Positions 8,536 through 17,921 of a stretch of 52,994 bases of DNA are shown piece after piece. Each line of letters begins with the position of its first letter. The stretch's first letter is position 1. Made by a program: the position numbers and the translations under genes. The DNA is from Thermoanaerobaculia bacterium. Its GTDB lineage: Bacteria > Acidobacteriota > Thermoanaerobaculia > Multivoradales > Multivoraceae. The notes beneath the pieces were generated by a model. The model was not told the origin of the DNA. It did no database searches and saw only the letters and a program-made list of their open reading frames with translations. The stretch is from NCBI GenBank assembly GCA_022826745.1, contig JAJDUI010000019.1:1-52994 (forward strand). The letters are read 5' to 3'.

Positions 8536-8618
8536 GGGAGTCTCCTGAGTGAGGGCTGAACGATACACGACGCTGCCAGGAACTGGCGCCGCGGAACTGG
8601 GTGCTAGGGTCGCCGGCC

Positions 8619-10076
8619 ATGACCGAAGCAACCTCCACTTCCGCTCCTGCGCCGGCGGGCTTCGACCAGGGCCTGGTCGCCGTGGTCAAGAAGGACTGCC
8701 CGACGTGCCAGATGGTCGAACCGGTCCTGGCGGAGGTTCGCCGTCACCGTCCGGTCCTCGTCGTGACCCAGGACGACCCGATGTTTCCCGCCGAGGGAAG
8801 TCCTGTCCACGATGCCGATCTGACCCTGTCGCACCGACTGGGGATCGAGATCGTGCCGACGCTCCTCACGCGCGAGGATGGCGCCACGTCGGCGACCGCG
8901 ATCGGCTGGAACCGCGAGCAGTGGGAGGACGTGACCGGCATCGGCGAGCTGGGCGTCGATCTGCCGCCGAGCCGTCCGGGTTGCGGCGCGCTGAACGTCG
9001 AGCCGCCGCATGTCGAGCGGCTCGCCGCCCTCTTCGCCGATGGCGGGGCGCGCCGGGTCGAGCTCGGCGACCAGGAGGACGATGTCGAGGCCTGCTTCGC
9101 CCGCGGCTGGACGGACGGCCTGCCGGTCGTGCCGCCGACGCCCGAGCGGGTCGAACGCATGCTCGCGGGCACTCGCCGGGACCGCTCCGAGGTGCTCGGG
9201 CTGGTGGCGCCGGACTATGGCGAGTGCACGGTCGAGAAGGTCGCGGTCAACGCCGTGATGGCCGGCTGCCGGCCGGAGTACATGCCGGTCGTCCTGGCCG
9301 CGGTCGAGGCGGCCCTGACCGAGGAGTTCAACTGGCACGGTCTGGCTGCCACGACCTACTTCGCCGGCCCGATCGTCGTCGTCAACGGTCCGGTCACGAG
9401 CGCCCTCGGCATGAACTCGAAGATGAACGTCCTGGGGCAGGGCAACCGGGCGAACTCGACGATCGGCCGCGCGCTGCAGCTCGTGCTGCGTAACGTCGGC
9501 GGCGCGCGTCCGGGCGAGGTCGATCGGGCGACGCTCGGCAACCCCGGCAAGCTCAGCTTCTGCTTCCCCGAGCGCGAGGCCGACTCACCGTGGACATCGC
9601 TGGCCGTGGAGCGGGGAGTCGCCGAGGGCGAGTCCGCCGTCACCCTGTTCGCCGGCGAGGGGCCGCGGGGCGTCGTGGACCAGCTCTCCCGGGAGCCGGA
9701 GTCGCTGGCCCGCTCCCTGGGCTCGGCGCTCCTGGCGGTCGCCCACTACAAGGTGGTCGTCGGCTTCGACGCCATGCTCGTCGTCGGTTTCGAGCACGGC
9801 AACGTCTTCCGGCGAGCGGGCTGGGACAAGGCCAGGCTGCGGCGGGAACTCGACGCCGTGCTCGTTCGCTCCGGCGCGGACCTCGTGCGGGGCGCGGGCG
9901 ACATTGCCGAGGGCCTGCCGGAGAAGATGGCGGACGCTCAGGTGCCGAAGTTCCGGCCGGGTGGGTTGCTGCTGGTCCATGCCGGCGGCAACGCGGGCCT
10001 GTTCTCGGCGGTGGTCGGCGGCTGGGTCAGCGGCCCGGTCGGCAGCCAGCCGGTCACCCGGGTGGTTGGGGACTGA
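8619..10076 (+). CDS. Thioredoxin-fold N-domain fused to a large conserved domain; UGSC partner candidate
   Basis: 485 residues from the ATG at 8619. Residues about 18-110 look like a thioredoxin fold with a CxxC in KKDCPTCQM and a cis-Pro-like VPTLL. The rest is one long domain rich in conserved-looking blocks (ARGWTDGLPVVPPTP, NAVMAGCRPEYMPVV, NVLGQGNRANSTIGRA, ERGVAEGESAVTLF). I recall this domain type accompanying UGSC proteins, but its function is unknown to me. The gene is divergent from the selenoprotein gene with 83 bases between starts. A thioredoxin-like module next to a selenol protein suggests a redox pair; this is inference. Confidence 0.75.
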   Translation: MTEATSTSAPAPAGFDQGLVAVVKKDCPTCQMVEPVLAEVRRHRPVLVVTQDDPMFPAEGSPVHDADLTLSHRLGIEIVPTLLTREDGATSATAIGWNREQWEDVTGIGELGVDLPPSRPGCGALNVEPPHVERLAALFADGGARRVELGDQEDDVEACFARGWTDGLPVVPPTPERVERMLAGTRRDRSEVLGLVAPDYGECTVEKVAVNAVMAGCRPEYMPVVLAAVEAALTEEFNWHGLAATTYFAGPIVVVNGPVTSALGMNSKMNVLGQGNRANSTIGRALQLVLRNVGGARPGEVDRATLGNPGKLSFCFPEREADSPWTSLAVERGVAEGESAVTLFAGEGPRGVVDQLSREPESLARSLGSALLAVAHYKVVVGFDAMLVVGFEHGNVFRRAGWDKARLRRELDAVLVRSGADLVRGAGDIAEGLPEKMADAQVPKFRPGGLLLVHAGGNAGLFSAVVGGWVSGPVGSQPVTRVVGD

Positions 10077-10107
10077 GGCGGCGGACTCCGCTGCGCCGGC
10101 ACGGCCC

Positions 10108-10692
10108 GTGTCCACGCTGCTGATGGTCCGCCACGCGGAGAGCACCGCGAACCTGGCGAGCCGGTACACCTGGCACGATCACGAACCGCTCACCGAACTC
10201 GGGCACCGGCAGGCTCGCGATGCCGGCCGGTTGCTGGCGGAGCAGTACGAAGCGTCTCACCTGTACTGCAGCCGCTTTCGTCGCGCCCGGCAGACCGCCG
10301 ACGCGATCGCGGCCGAAGTCGGTCTGCCGGTCGTGGAGGTCGAAGGCATCGAGGAGCGCTGCTTCGGGGAGCTCCGGGGCAAGCCCTGGGAGGTCTACCG
10401 GACGGCCGTGTCCGATCTCGACATCGAGGAGTTCTGGCACCACCGGGCGCCAGGCGGGGAATCGCTCGTCGACGTCGCCTCGCGCGCGGCGCCGGTGGTG
10501 GCCGGGCTCGCCGACCGTCACCAGGGGCAGCAGGTCATCGTCGTCTCTCACGGCGGCGTCATGGCCGCCCTGCGCGCGTGGATTGCCGGCACCTGGCGGC
10601 AGCGGCCGACGCCCACGCGGAACGCCGACGGTTTCCGGCTCGATCGCAACGGCTCGGACTGGATGCCGCCGAGCCCCCTGTTCGACACCTGA
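10108..10692 (+). CDS. Histidine phosphatase family protein
   Basis: 194 residues from GTG 10108; TTG near 10065 or ATG 10123 are alternatives. The phosphohistidine motif RHAES is at residues 8-12, and a second catalytic His lies in VVVSHGG. The acid in EERCFGELRG and the general phosphoglycerate-mutase-like layout (LTELGHRQARDAGRLL, SRFRRARQTADAI) are typical of small-substrate phosphatases of this superfamily. The substrate is not predictable. It starts 31 bases after the thioredoxin-fusion gene and may share its transcript. The 158 bases after it contain no clear terminator. Confidence 0.88.
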   Translation: MSTLLMVRHAESTANLASRYTWHDHEPLTELGHRQARDAGRLLAEQYEASHLYCSRFRRARQTADAIAAEVGLPVVEVEGIEERCFGELRGKPWEVYRTAVSDLDIEEFWHHRAPGGESLVDVASRAAPVVAGLADRHQGQQVIVVSHGGVMAALRAWIAGTWRQRPTPTRNADGFRLDRNGSDWMPPSPLFDT

Positions 10693-10850
10693 GCGCCGCC
10701 TTCCGCGAGGTTGCGTTCCTGCCGCGTGGACTCCTAGAATCAGGGATTACGATCATGCGATTCCGCGTGCCTGGTGCCGGATCGCACGAGACGCCCGGGA
10801 GGGCGCGCCGCTTCGATGCCCTGAGGTTGCCGGATGATGGAGAACCTGAA

Positions 10851-12209
10851 GTGAACAACTTCCGCACTCGTACCCTTGCGCTGCCCGGAGCGCTGTGCCT
10901 GCTGCTCGCGGCGGGCTGCGGCCCCGAGGTTCCGACCGTGAACTTCTCGGTCGTCCTGCCGATGACCGGCCCGGCGGGGATCTATGGCGAGGAGATCGCC
11001 AACGGGATCCAGTTGCGTCAGGACCGGCTGATGGCCGGCGACGAGGAACTCGCCTACAACGTCGTCATCGAGGTGATCGACTCCGAGGGCGACCCCGATC
11101 AGGCCGCGTCGTTGCTCGATACGGCCTTCTCGACGTCGCTGGCGGCGATCGGCGGCGCCACGAGTGACGAGGCCCTGGCCATGGTGCCGGTAGCCGACGA
11201 CGCGGGACGCGTTCTCGTCTCTCCGTCCGCATCGAGTCCCGAACTGAGCGGCGCGTCGGAGTACTTCTACCGCCTTTTCCCGAGCGCCGAGATCGAGGCG
11301 TCGACGATGGCGACCTTCCTCCGCGACCGCGTGAACGTCCAGCGGCTCGCCCTGGTGGTCGAGGACTCGGCCTTCGGAAGGTCCCTGGCCGACTCGATCG
11401 AAACGGTGTGGGGAACGGAAGTGGTTGGCCGGGTGACCTTCACCCCTTCGTCCGACCAGAACGCGATGGTGCAGGAGGCTCTGGGCTACGAGGCGGATGG
11501 CATCTACGTCGCGGCCTCGGGCGCCGCTCTCGCGGAGGCGATTCAGGCGCTGCGCCTCGCCGGTTTCGACGGCGACAAGCGGCTGGCGACGAGTTCGTCG
11601 CTGATGATCGAGGCGGTGCTCGACGCCGCCGGTCCGGCGGCCAACAACGTCTACTTCACGGCGCCGGTGTTCGAGGTCGACAGTCCGGACGAACCGACGG
11701 CGTCGTTCGTAGCGGAGTACCGCGAGAAGTTCACGGATCCGGCCGCCTGGGCCGCCTACCAGGAGGCGCTGGCGGAGGACGAGCGCGCGAGTACGGTGCT
11801 GCAGGGCATGGACCTCGGCGATTCGGGCCTGGCGGCGGCCAGGTCGGAAGCCGAAGCGGCGGTGGAGGCTCTTGCGGCGGCAGAGGACGCGTTGAACACG
11901 CCGAGCTACTACGCCGGCCTCGGCTACGACTCTATGGGGGTCCTGATCGGGGCTCTGGCAGAGCTCGAGGTGATCAACGTGCCGAGCGACTTCCTGAAGG
12001 GCATGCGCGCGATTCGGGAACTGCCCGGCGTTACCGGGACGATCCAGTTCCGCGAGACGGGCGACGTGCAGAAGTTCACCCGCATCTACCAGATCGTCGA
12101 CGGCGAGCCGGTCGACTTCGAAAAGCACACCGAGGAACGCATCCGCAAGCTGCAAGAGGAGTACGAGAAGATCCAGCAGCAGATCGAGCGGGCGAACCGG
12201 AACCAGTAA
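10851..12209 (+). CDS. ABC-type substrate-binding lipoprotein (Leu/Ile/Val-binding type)
   Basis: 452 residues from GTG 10851, which has GGAG eight bases upstream. A lipoprotein signal ends in LLAAGC with the lipidated Cys at residue 23. The mature part is a type 1 periplasmic binding fold: VVLPMTGPAGIYGEEIANGIQL, later RLALVVEDSAFGRSLADSIE and GADGIYVAAS-like segments. This type delivers amino acids, amides or other small ligands to an ABC importer, but no permease or ATPase genes are adjacent, so it could instead be a receptor. The C-terminal about 30 residues are a charged helix likely to form a coiled coil. Confidence 0.85.
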   Translation: MNNFRTRTLALPGALCLLLAAGCGPEVPTVNFSVVLPMTGPAGIYGEEIANGIQLRQDRLMAGDEELAYNVVIEVIDSEGDPDQAASLLDTAFSTSLAAIGGATSDEALAMVPVADDAGRVLVSPSASSPELSGASEYFYRLFPSAEIEASTMATFLRDRVNVQRLALVVEDSAFGRSLADSIETVWGTEVVGRVTFTPSSDQNAMVQEALGYEADGIYVAASGAALAEAIQALRLAGFDGDKRLATSSSLMIEAVLDAAGPAANNVYFTAPVFEVDSPDEPTASFVAEYREKFTDPAAWAAYQEALAEDERASTVLQGMDLGDSGLAAARSEAEAAVEALAAAEDALNTPSYYAGLGYDSMGVLIGALAELEVINVPSDFLKGMRAIRELPGVTGTIQFRETGDVQKFTRIYQIVDGEPVDFEKHTEERIRKLQEEYEKIQQQIERANRNQ

Positions 12210-12306
12210 CGGCTCGGCGCGCCGTTTCGGATCGCTATACTCTCTCCGTCAAACCTACCGAACGGTCGGCAGATAGTCCTTCCCGTCAACCAGGAGAACA
12301 GTTTCC

Positions 12307-13704
12307 ATGTCCGGAATCGTCCGCTATGGCAGCTACGTACCCTTCAACCGCATCCAGCGGTCCGCCATCGGCGGCGGCCGCGGTGAGCGCGCTGCCGCCA
12401 GCTACGACGAAGACTCCGCCTCGATGGCGGTCGAAGCCTCGCGCGAGGCCCTGCGCGAACTGCCGGAAGGCGCCGAGGTCGACACGGTGGCCTTCGTCTC
12501 GACCAGCGCCCCCTACACGGAGAAGCTGAACGCCGCCACCCTGCAGGCGGCAACGAACCTGCCGAAGTCGGTCACCGCCCTCGACCTGGGCGGTTCGACC
12601 CGCTCCGGTCTCTCGGCTCTTCTGGCCGGGATCGACATGGCGTCCGCGGGGCGGACGGTCCTGGTCGCCGCCAGCGAGGTGGTGGTCGGCGCGCCGAGTG
12701 GTCCGCGCGAGTCGGGCGGCGGCGACGCCGCGGCGGCCTTCGTCCTCGGGGGCAACGGCACGGAGCCGATCGCCCGGCTGATCGGCCGCGCTTCCTGTAC
12801 GGAGGAGGTGCTCGACGTCTGGCAGAGCCCCGGGATGCCTTTCGCCAAGCAGTGGGAGGAGCGATTCGGCGCCAGCATCTTCACGCCGCTGCTGGTCGAA
12901 ACGTTCGCCCGCGCCCTGGCCGATGCCGGAGTGGCGGCTTCCGATCTCTCCAAGGTCGTGCTCGACGGCACGAACGCCCGCGTCTTCCGCGGGTTCATGC
13001 GACCTGCAGGGCTCGATCCGGCGCAGCTTGCGGACGGCATGGCGGGCTCGGTGGGCCGCGCCGGCGCCGCCCACGCCGGTCTGACTCTGGCGAGCGCGCT
13101 CGACGGTGCGTCCGCCGGCGACAGGATCGCCGTCGCCTGCGTGGCCGACGGTGTCGATGTGGCCGTCTTCGAGGTCACCGATGCGATCGACGACGGCCGG
13201 CCGAAGCACAGCGTGGTCTCCTGGATCGAGTCCAAGCGCGACGACCTCGCCTACACGACGTACCTCAAGTGGCGTGACGTGCTGCCCTTCGAGCCGCCGC
13301 GGCGGCCCGATCCCGACCGGCCGGCGGCGCCGCCGATGCAGCGCGCGGAGCGCTGGAAGTTCGGCTTCGTGGGCTCGCGCTGCAACCGTTGCGGCAACAC
13401 GAACCTGCCACCGCAGCGCGTGTGCGTCGTCTGCCAGGCGTCCGACGATTCGACGGCCGAACCGTACGCGGACAGCGAATGCCGGATCAGCACCTACACC
13501 CTGGACCGCCTCGCCTACTCGCTGCAGCCGCCCGTGATCGGCGCGGTCGTCGACTTCGACAAGGGCGGCAGGATGCTCTGTCAGCTCACCGACGTCGACC
13601 CGGACAAGGTGGCGATCGGCGACGAGTTGGAAATGACGTTCCGCCGCCTGTACACTGCGGGAGGCGTTCACAACTACTTCTGGAAGGCGCGCCCGCGGCG
13701 CTGA
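12307..13704 (+). CDS. HMG-CoA synthase/KAS III-like protein fused to a DUF35 OB-fold domain, lacking the catalytic Cys
   Basis: 465 residues. Residues about 1-330 follow the thiolase-fold plan of HMG-CoA synthase and KAS III. The nucleophile loop reads ALDLGGSTRSGLSAL (91-105), with Thr98 where Cys is expected, so acyl-enzyme chemistry of the usual kind seems lost. Residues 359-376 form a zinc ribbon (C359, C362, C373, C376), followed by an OB fold (about 385-460), together the DUF35 domain. The SCP2-type thiolase lies 49 bases downstream. In archaea, thiolase, HMG-CoA synthase and a separate DUF35 protein form one complex; here two of the three appear fused. TATACT at 12236-12241 is a weak -10 candidate. 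The pathway is unknown. Confidence 0.85.
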   Translation: MSGIVRYGSYVPFNRIQRSAIGGGRGERAAASYDEDSASMAVEASREALRELPEGAEVDTVAFVSTSAPYTEKLNAATLQAATNLPKSVTALDLGGSTRSGLSALLAGIDMASAGRTVLVAASEVVVGAPSGPRESGGGDAAAAFVLGGNGTEPIARLIGRASCTEEVLDVWQSPGMPFAKQWEERFGASIFTPLLVETFARALADAGVAASDLSKVVLDGTNARVFRGFMRPAGLDPAQLADGMAGSVGRAGAAHAGLTLASALDGASAGDRIAVACVADGVDVAVFEVTDAIDDGRPKHSVVSWIESKRDDLAYTTYLKWRDVLPFEPPRRPDPDRPAAPPMQRAERWKFGFVGSRCNRCGNTNLPPQRVCVVCQASDDSTAEPYADSECRISTYTLDRLAYSLQPPVIGAVVDFDKGGRMLCQLTDVDPDKVAIGDELEMTFRRLYTAGGVHNYFWKARPRR

Positions 13705-13753
13705 AGATCGATAGGAACCACGGATCCGTCCGAAGAACGACCAAGGAGCACCA

Positions 13754-14929
13754 ATGGCCAGCAAGGGAATCTGTGATCGCGTAGCCATCGTCGGCATGGG
13801 CTGCACCAAGTTCGGTGAACACTGGAACCGCAGCGCCAGCGATCTGCTGGTCGATGCCGTGCAGGAGGCCTACGGCTCCGCCGGAATCGAGCCCGACAAC
13901 GTCGACGCCTACTGGCTCGGCACCACCGGCAGCGGCATCTCGGGCCTGACGCTCTCCGAGCCGCTCAAGATCCAGTACAAGCCGGTCACCCGGCTCGAGA
14001 ACATGTGCGCGACCGGCAGCGAGGCGATCCGCAACGCCGCCTACGCGGTCGCGTCCGGCGCCTACGACCTGGTCATGGCGGTCGGCGTCGAGAAGCTGAA
14101 GGACTCCGGGTTCTCCGGCCTCACCGGCAGCGCCCCTCCGGGCGACGGTACCGAGTCCGGCATGACCGCGCCGGCGAACTTCTCGCTCCTCGCGCCCGCC
14201 TACGCCGAGAAGTACGGCGTCGACCTGGAGACGATGCGCGACGTCCTCACCAAGATCGCCTACAAGAACCACTACAACGGCGCCCGCAACGAGAAGGCCC
14301 AGTTCCAGCGCGAGGTTCCGGTCGAGAAGATCAACTCCTCGCCCAAGATCGCCGGCATGCTCGGCATCATGGACTGCTCGGGCGTCTCCGACGGCTCCGC
14401 GGCGGCGGTCATCTGCCGTGCAGAAGACGCCCACAAGTACAACGACAACCCGATCTTCATCAAGGCGCTGTCGTTCGTGGCCGGTCCCTCCGAGGGCGCC
14501 AAGCGCCAGGACTACGACTTCACGACCTTCCCGGAGGTCGTCGAGAGCGCGAGGGACGCCTACGTTCAGGCAGGAATCGAGGATCCGCGCGAGCAGATCA
14601 GCATGGCCGAGGTCCACGACTGCTTCACGCCGACCGAGCTGGTGCTGATGGAGGACCTCGGGTTCTCGCCGCGCGGTCAGGCCTGGAAGGACACGATGGA
14701 CGGCCGCTTCGACCTCGACGGCGACCAGCCGGTCAACCCGGACGGCGGCCTGAAGAGCTTCGGCCATCCGATCGGCGCTTCCGGCCTGCGGATGATGTAC
14801 GAGATGTGGCTCCAGCTCCGCGGCGAGGCCGGCGAGCGTCAGATCGCCGATCCCAAGGTGGGCCTGACCCACAACCTCGGCGGCGCTCCGGGCCGCTGCG
14901 TGAGCTTCGTCTCGGTCGTCGGCCTGTAA
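13754..14929 (+). CDS. Thiolase family protein (SCP2-type acetyl-CoA acetyltransferase)
   Basis: 391 residues, standard thiolase length. The nucleophilic Cys85 sits in ENMCATGSEA. HDCFTPTE provides H288 and C290, and GHPIGASG the active-site H338. The C-terminal HNLGGAPGR is also typical. The full catalytic set is therefore present, unlike in the upstream synthase-like protein. It should condense acyl-CoA units or cleave a 3-ketoacyl-CoA. The adjacent DUF35 fusion suggests they form a complex that passes the intermediate on. Transcription ends at the strong terminator at 14959. Confidence 0.93.
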   Translation: MASKGICDRVAIVGMGCTKFGEHWNRSASDLLVDAVQEAYGSAGIEPDNVDAYWLGTTGSGISGLTLSEPLKIQYKPVTRLENMCATGSEAIRNAAYAVASGAYDLVMAVGVEKLKDSGFSGLTGSAPPGDGTESGMTAPANFSLLAPAYAEKYGVDLETMRDVLTKIAYKNHYNGARNEKAQFQREVPVEKINSSPKIAGMLGIMDCSGVSDGSAAAVICRAEDAHKYNDNPIFIKALSFVAGPSEGAKRQDYDFTTFPEVVESARDAYVQAGIEDPREQISMAEVHDCFTPTELVLMEDLGFSPRGQAWKDTMDGRFDLDGDQPVNPDGGLKSFGHPIGASGLRMMYEMWLQLRGEAGERQIADPKVGLTHNLGGAPGRCVSFVSVVGL

Positions 14930-14958
14930 GGCCCCGACTAAAGCGCCAGGTGCATTGC

Positions 14959-14992
14959 GACCCCGCCGGGAAACCGGCGGGGTCGTTTGTTG
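14959..14992 (+). terminator. Intrinsic terminator after the thiolase gene
   Basis: An 11-bp perfect stem (14959-14969 with 14974-14984) closes a GAAA tetraloop and is followed by GTTTGTTGT. It lies 29 bases after the thiolase stop. Confidence 0.9.
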
Positions 14993-14995
14993 TGT

Positions 14996-15040
14996 CGCGG
15001 GCCTTCTGGCCCGCGGGAAGGCTGCCGCCGCGAAGCGGCG
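14996..15040 (-). terminator. Tandem hairpins behind the AGXT2-like gene
   Basis: Two hairpins lie in the convergent gap: 15026-15040 (6-bp stem, GAA/TTC triloop) and 14996-15015 (8-bp stem, TTCT/AGAA loop). There is no T-tract on the minus strand. The pair begins 10 bases beyond the stop of the minus-strand aminotransferase and resembles the pair behind coxM. Confidence 0.4.
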
Positions 15041-15050
15041 ACCTCTCCGC

Positions 15051-16433
15051 CTACCGCGTCGCCCGCGTCAGCGCCTCGTCCATCGCCGCCAGCGCGAACT
15101 CGACGTCCGCGTCCGTCAGCACCAGAGGCGGCTTGATCCGGAGCACGTTGCCGTAGAGCCCGCCCTTGCCGACGATGGCGCCGAGGTCCTTGAGCTCGTC
15201 GAGCACCCGGCCGGCCAGGGCGGTGCCCGGCGGTCTGGCTGCCCGGTCGGCGACCAGTTCGACGCCGATCATGAGCCCCTGGCCGCGGACGTTGCCGATG
15301 CCTTCGTGACGCTCGGCCAGGGCTCGGAGGCCGTCGAGGAGCCGGTTGCCCTGGACCTGGGCGTTCTGCTGCAGGCCCTCCTCCTCGATGACCTCCAGCA
15401 CGGCCAGGCCGGCTGCCGACACGAGCGGATTGCCGCCGAAGGTGTTGATGTGGAGCCTCTGCGCCAGGGCGGCGGCGACCTCCGAGGTGGTGGCGACGGC
15501 CGCCAGCGGCAGGCCGTTGCCGATGCCCTTGGCCATCGTGACGATCTCGGGGATGACGCCGGAGCGCTCGAAGCCCCAGAAGTTGTCGCCGGTGCGGCCG
15601 AAGCCGGTCTGCACCTCGTCGGCGATGCAGACGCCGCCGTGCGCCCGGACGATCTCATAGACCTCCGGGAGGTAGTTCGGCGCGCCCATCGTCACGCCGC
15701 CGGCGCCCTGGATCGGTTCCGAGATGAAGGCGGCGACGTGGCCGGGGGTGGAGTAGCGGATGAGCTCAGCCACGTCCTCCGCTGAGCGGCTGGCGATCTG
15801 CTCGGGCGTGCCGGAGAACGGATTGCGGTAGGGGTCGGGGTTGAGCGCGTGGTGGACCGGCCCGCCGCGCTGCACGCCGGACTTCCAGGTGTGGATGCCG
15901 GTAAGCGCCCCGGTCGGCGCGCTGCCGCCGTGGTAGGCGTTGCGGATACCGATGACGTCGGCGTTGCCGGTGTGGAGCCGGGCCATCTGGATGGCCAGGT
16001 CGTTCGCCTCGCTGCCGCTGTTCACGAAGTAGATCCGGTCCAGACCCGGCGGCAGCTTGGCCAGCAGCGCCTCGGCGAAGCGCGGCATGTTCGGGTGGAG
16101 GAAGGCGGTCGAGCCGTGCGCCAGCAGCGCCATCTGCTTCTGGACGGCGGCGACGATCTTCGGGTGGGAATGGCCGCAGGCGACGGTGCAGATGCCCGCG
16201 AACAGGTCGAGATAGCGACGGCCGGTTTCGTCCCAGACGTATTGCCCGTGGCCCTCGACCAGCATGACGGGTTCGCTGTAGAGGGTGAAGAGGGCCGGGT
16301 TCACGTGCTGCCGGCGCAGCTCCAGGATCTTCTCGCGGCCTGGTCCCAGGTAGGGCGCCGGCTGGTGGCTGCACGGCGGCAGTTCCAGGGCGCGGGATGG
16401 GTCAGGGGTCGCGACGTCAAGTGCCACGGTCAT
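15051..16433 (-). CDS. Class III aminotransferase, alanine-glyoxylate aminotransferase 2-like
   Basis: 460 residues, PLP-dependent fold type I. The Schiff-base Lys is K302 in TMAKGIGNG, and the Asp pairing with the pyridine nitrogen is D272 in [22 protein letters not shown] (135-145) binds the phosphate. The layout and the N-terminal block ([30 protein letters not shown]) match AGXT2-like and related omega-aminotransferases. Likely donors are alanine, beta-amino acids or similar amines, with pyruvate or glyoxylate as acceptor. The M20 peptidase gene lies upstream on the same strand (91-base gap), suggesting joint use in amino-acid or amide breakdown. Confidence 0.9.
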   Translation of the reverse strand: MTVALDVATPDPSRALELPPCSHQPAPYLGPGREKILELRRQHVNPALFTLYSEPVMLVEGHGQYVWDETGRRYLDLFAGICTVACGHSHPKIVAAVQKQMALLAHGSTAFLHPNMPRFAEALLAKLPPGLDRIYFVNSGSEANDLAIQMARLHTGNADVIGIRNAYHGGSAPTGALTGIHTWKSGVQRGGPVHHALNPDPYRNPFSGTPEQIASRSAEDVAELIRYSTPGHVAAFISEPIQGAGGVTMGAPNYLPEVYEIVRAHGGVCIADEVQTGFGRTGDNFWGFERSGVIPEIVTMAKGIGNGLPLAAVATTSEVAAALAQRLHINTFGGNPLVSAAGLAVLEVIEEEGLQQNAQVQGNRLLDGLRALAERHEGIGNVRGQGLMIGVELVADRAARPPGTALAGRVLDELKDLGAIVGKGGLYGNVLRIKPPLVLTDADVEFALAAMDEALTRATR

Positions 16434-16524
16434 GTCGTTGTTCCTCGGGGCCCACTCGCGGGGGCCGTTCAGGTCATTCGCTGTTGCGGCCGCGCAGGGG
16501 CGCGACGGCGTGGGTGTGTGAACC

Positions 16525-17841
16525 CTAACTCAACAGATCGACGATTGTGAGGGCCATCACCTGGGTCGACCGGGTGATGTCCGAGAGCAGGCAGCGTTCG
16601 TCGGGCTGGTGGGCCTGTTCCAGTTCGCCCGGCCCGTAGGCGACGCACTGGCCGATGCCGCCGATGCGCTGGAAGTGCTTGTGATCGTACGTTCCGGGGC
16701 TCGCCACGAGCTCGGCGGCGGTTCCGGTCGTCGTCTCGATGGCGCGGGTGAGCGATTCGACCAGGGTGCAGTCGTTCGGCGTATGGGTCGGCAGAACGCT
16801 CAGCAGCTCCTCGACGTCGAACCGTATGCCGGGCCGGCGGGCCTCGACCGCGTCCAGCACGCCCCGGACCTCGCCGCGCACGGCGTCGGGTCCCTCCTCG
16901 AGCAGGTAGCGCCGGTCGACGACGAGTTCGCATGTGTCGGCGACGCAGGGCGACGGCAGGCCCTGGCCGTGGCCGTCCAGGGCGGCCGAGGAGTCGAGCC
17001 CCTCGATGACCTGGCCGCCGGCGATCGAGTTCATGTTGATCGTCGGCCGGCGCGCTCCTTCCGGCACCACGGGCAGTTCGGTCACCAGGTCGCCGATCGC
17101 CTCCTGGAGCCCGAGGGCCGCCTCGGCGGCCGCGTCGATCGCCGAGACGCCGAGGAAGGGCATCGAGCCGTGGGCGATGTGGCCGCGGGCCGTGATCCGG
17201 AACCAGAGCACGCCGCGATGGCCGATACAGATCCGGGTCGGGCTGAAGGGCTCGGGGATGATCACGTAGTCCGTCGTGCGGCTGGTGATTCTGCCGGTCG
17301 AGGCGAGGTGCGCGACTCCGGCAAGACCGCCGCTTTCTTCGTCCACCGTGCCGCTGATCTCGACCGTTCCGCGCAGCCCGATGCCGGCGCGCCGCACCGC
17401 TTCGGCGGCGAAGATGGCGGCGGCCAGGCCGGCCTTCATGTCGGCCGAGCCGCGGCCGTACAGGTAGCCGTCACGGATCTCGCCGCCGAACGGATCGACG
17501 GTCCAGCCCTCGCCGGGCGGCACGACGTCGAAGTGTCCGTTCAGGTGCAGCGCCGGCCTCGCCTGGCGGCCGCGTCGCCGGCCCAGAACGTTGAGCTTCG
17601 GACGTTGCGGGTCGTCGCCGGGCCCCTGGATGTACTCGGTCTCGAAGCCGTCGGCCTCGAGACGGACGCCGATCAGCTCGGCGCATTCCCGGTAGGCGTC
17701 GCCGGGAGGGTTGACGCTCGGAATGCGGATCAACTCGGCCGCGAACCTGGCCGCTTCCTCACCGCAGACCGCGGCCTCGGAGAGGACGCGGTCGGTGAGG
17801 CCCGATGCCATTCGGGCGGAACCGCTCTGTACGGACGTCAT
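16525..17841 (-). CDS. M20 family metallopeptidase (ArgE/DapE/CPG2 type)
   Basis: 438 residues. The metal ligand motif LNGHFDVVP is followed by GRGSADMKAG (bridging Asp) and TVDEESGG (catalytic Glu then metal Glu). Later HGSMPFLG (the dimerisation-domain His) and GTYDHKHF complete the pattern. It should be a two-zinc amidase that deacylates an N-acyl amino acid or trims a small peptide. The ATG at 17841 has GGAAGGG upstream at good spacing. It is divergent from the P1 peptidase gene with 80 bases between starts, and is followed by the aminotransferase, consistent with hydrolysis then transamination. Confidence 0.9.
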   Translation of the reverse strand: MTSVQSGSARMASGLTDRVLSEAAVCGEEAARFAAELIRIPSVNPPGDAYRECAELIGVRLEADGFETEYIQGPGDDPQRPKLNVLGRRRGRQARPALHLNGHFDVVPPGEGWTVDPFGGEIRDGYLYGRGSADMKAGLAAAIFAAEAVRRAGIGLRGTVEISGTVDEESGGLAGVAHLASTGRITSRTTDYVIIPEPFSPTRICIGHRGVLWFRITARGHIAHGSMPFLGVSAIDAAAEAALGLQEAIGDLVTELPVVPEGARRPTINMNSIAGGQVIEGLDSSAALDGHGQGLPSPCVADTCELVVDRRYLLEEGPDAVRGEVRGVLDAVEARRPGIRFDVEELLSVLPTHTPNDCTLVESLTRAIETTTGTAAELVASPGTYDHKHFQRIGGIGQCVAYGPGELEQAHQPDERCLLSDITRSTQVMALTIVDLLS

Positions 17842-17921
17842 GGGACGATGCCCTTCCAGTGAATGAGTTCTGCGCCGGTGGCTGTGTTCTACGGGCGGGG
17901 TAGTACTCTTGCCAGACTACT

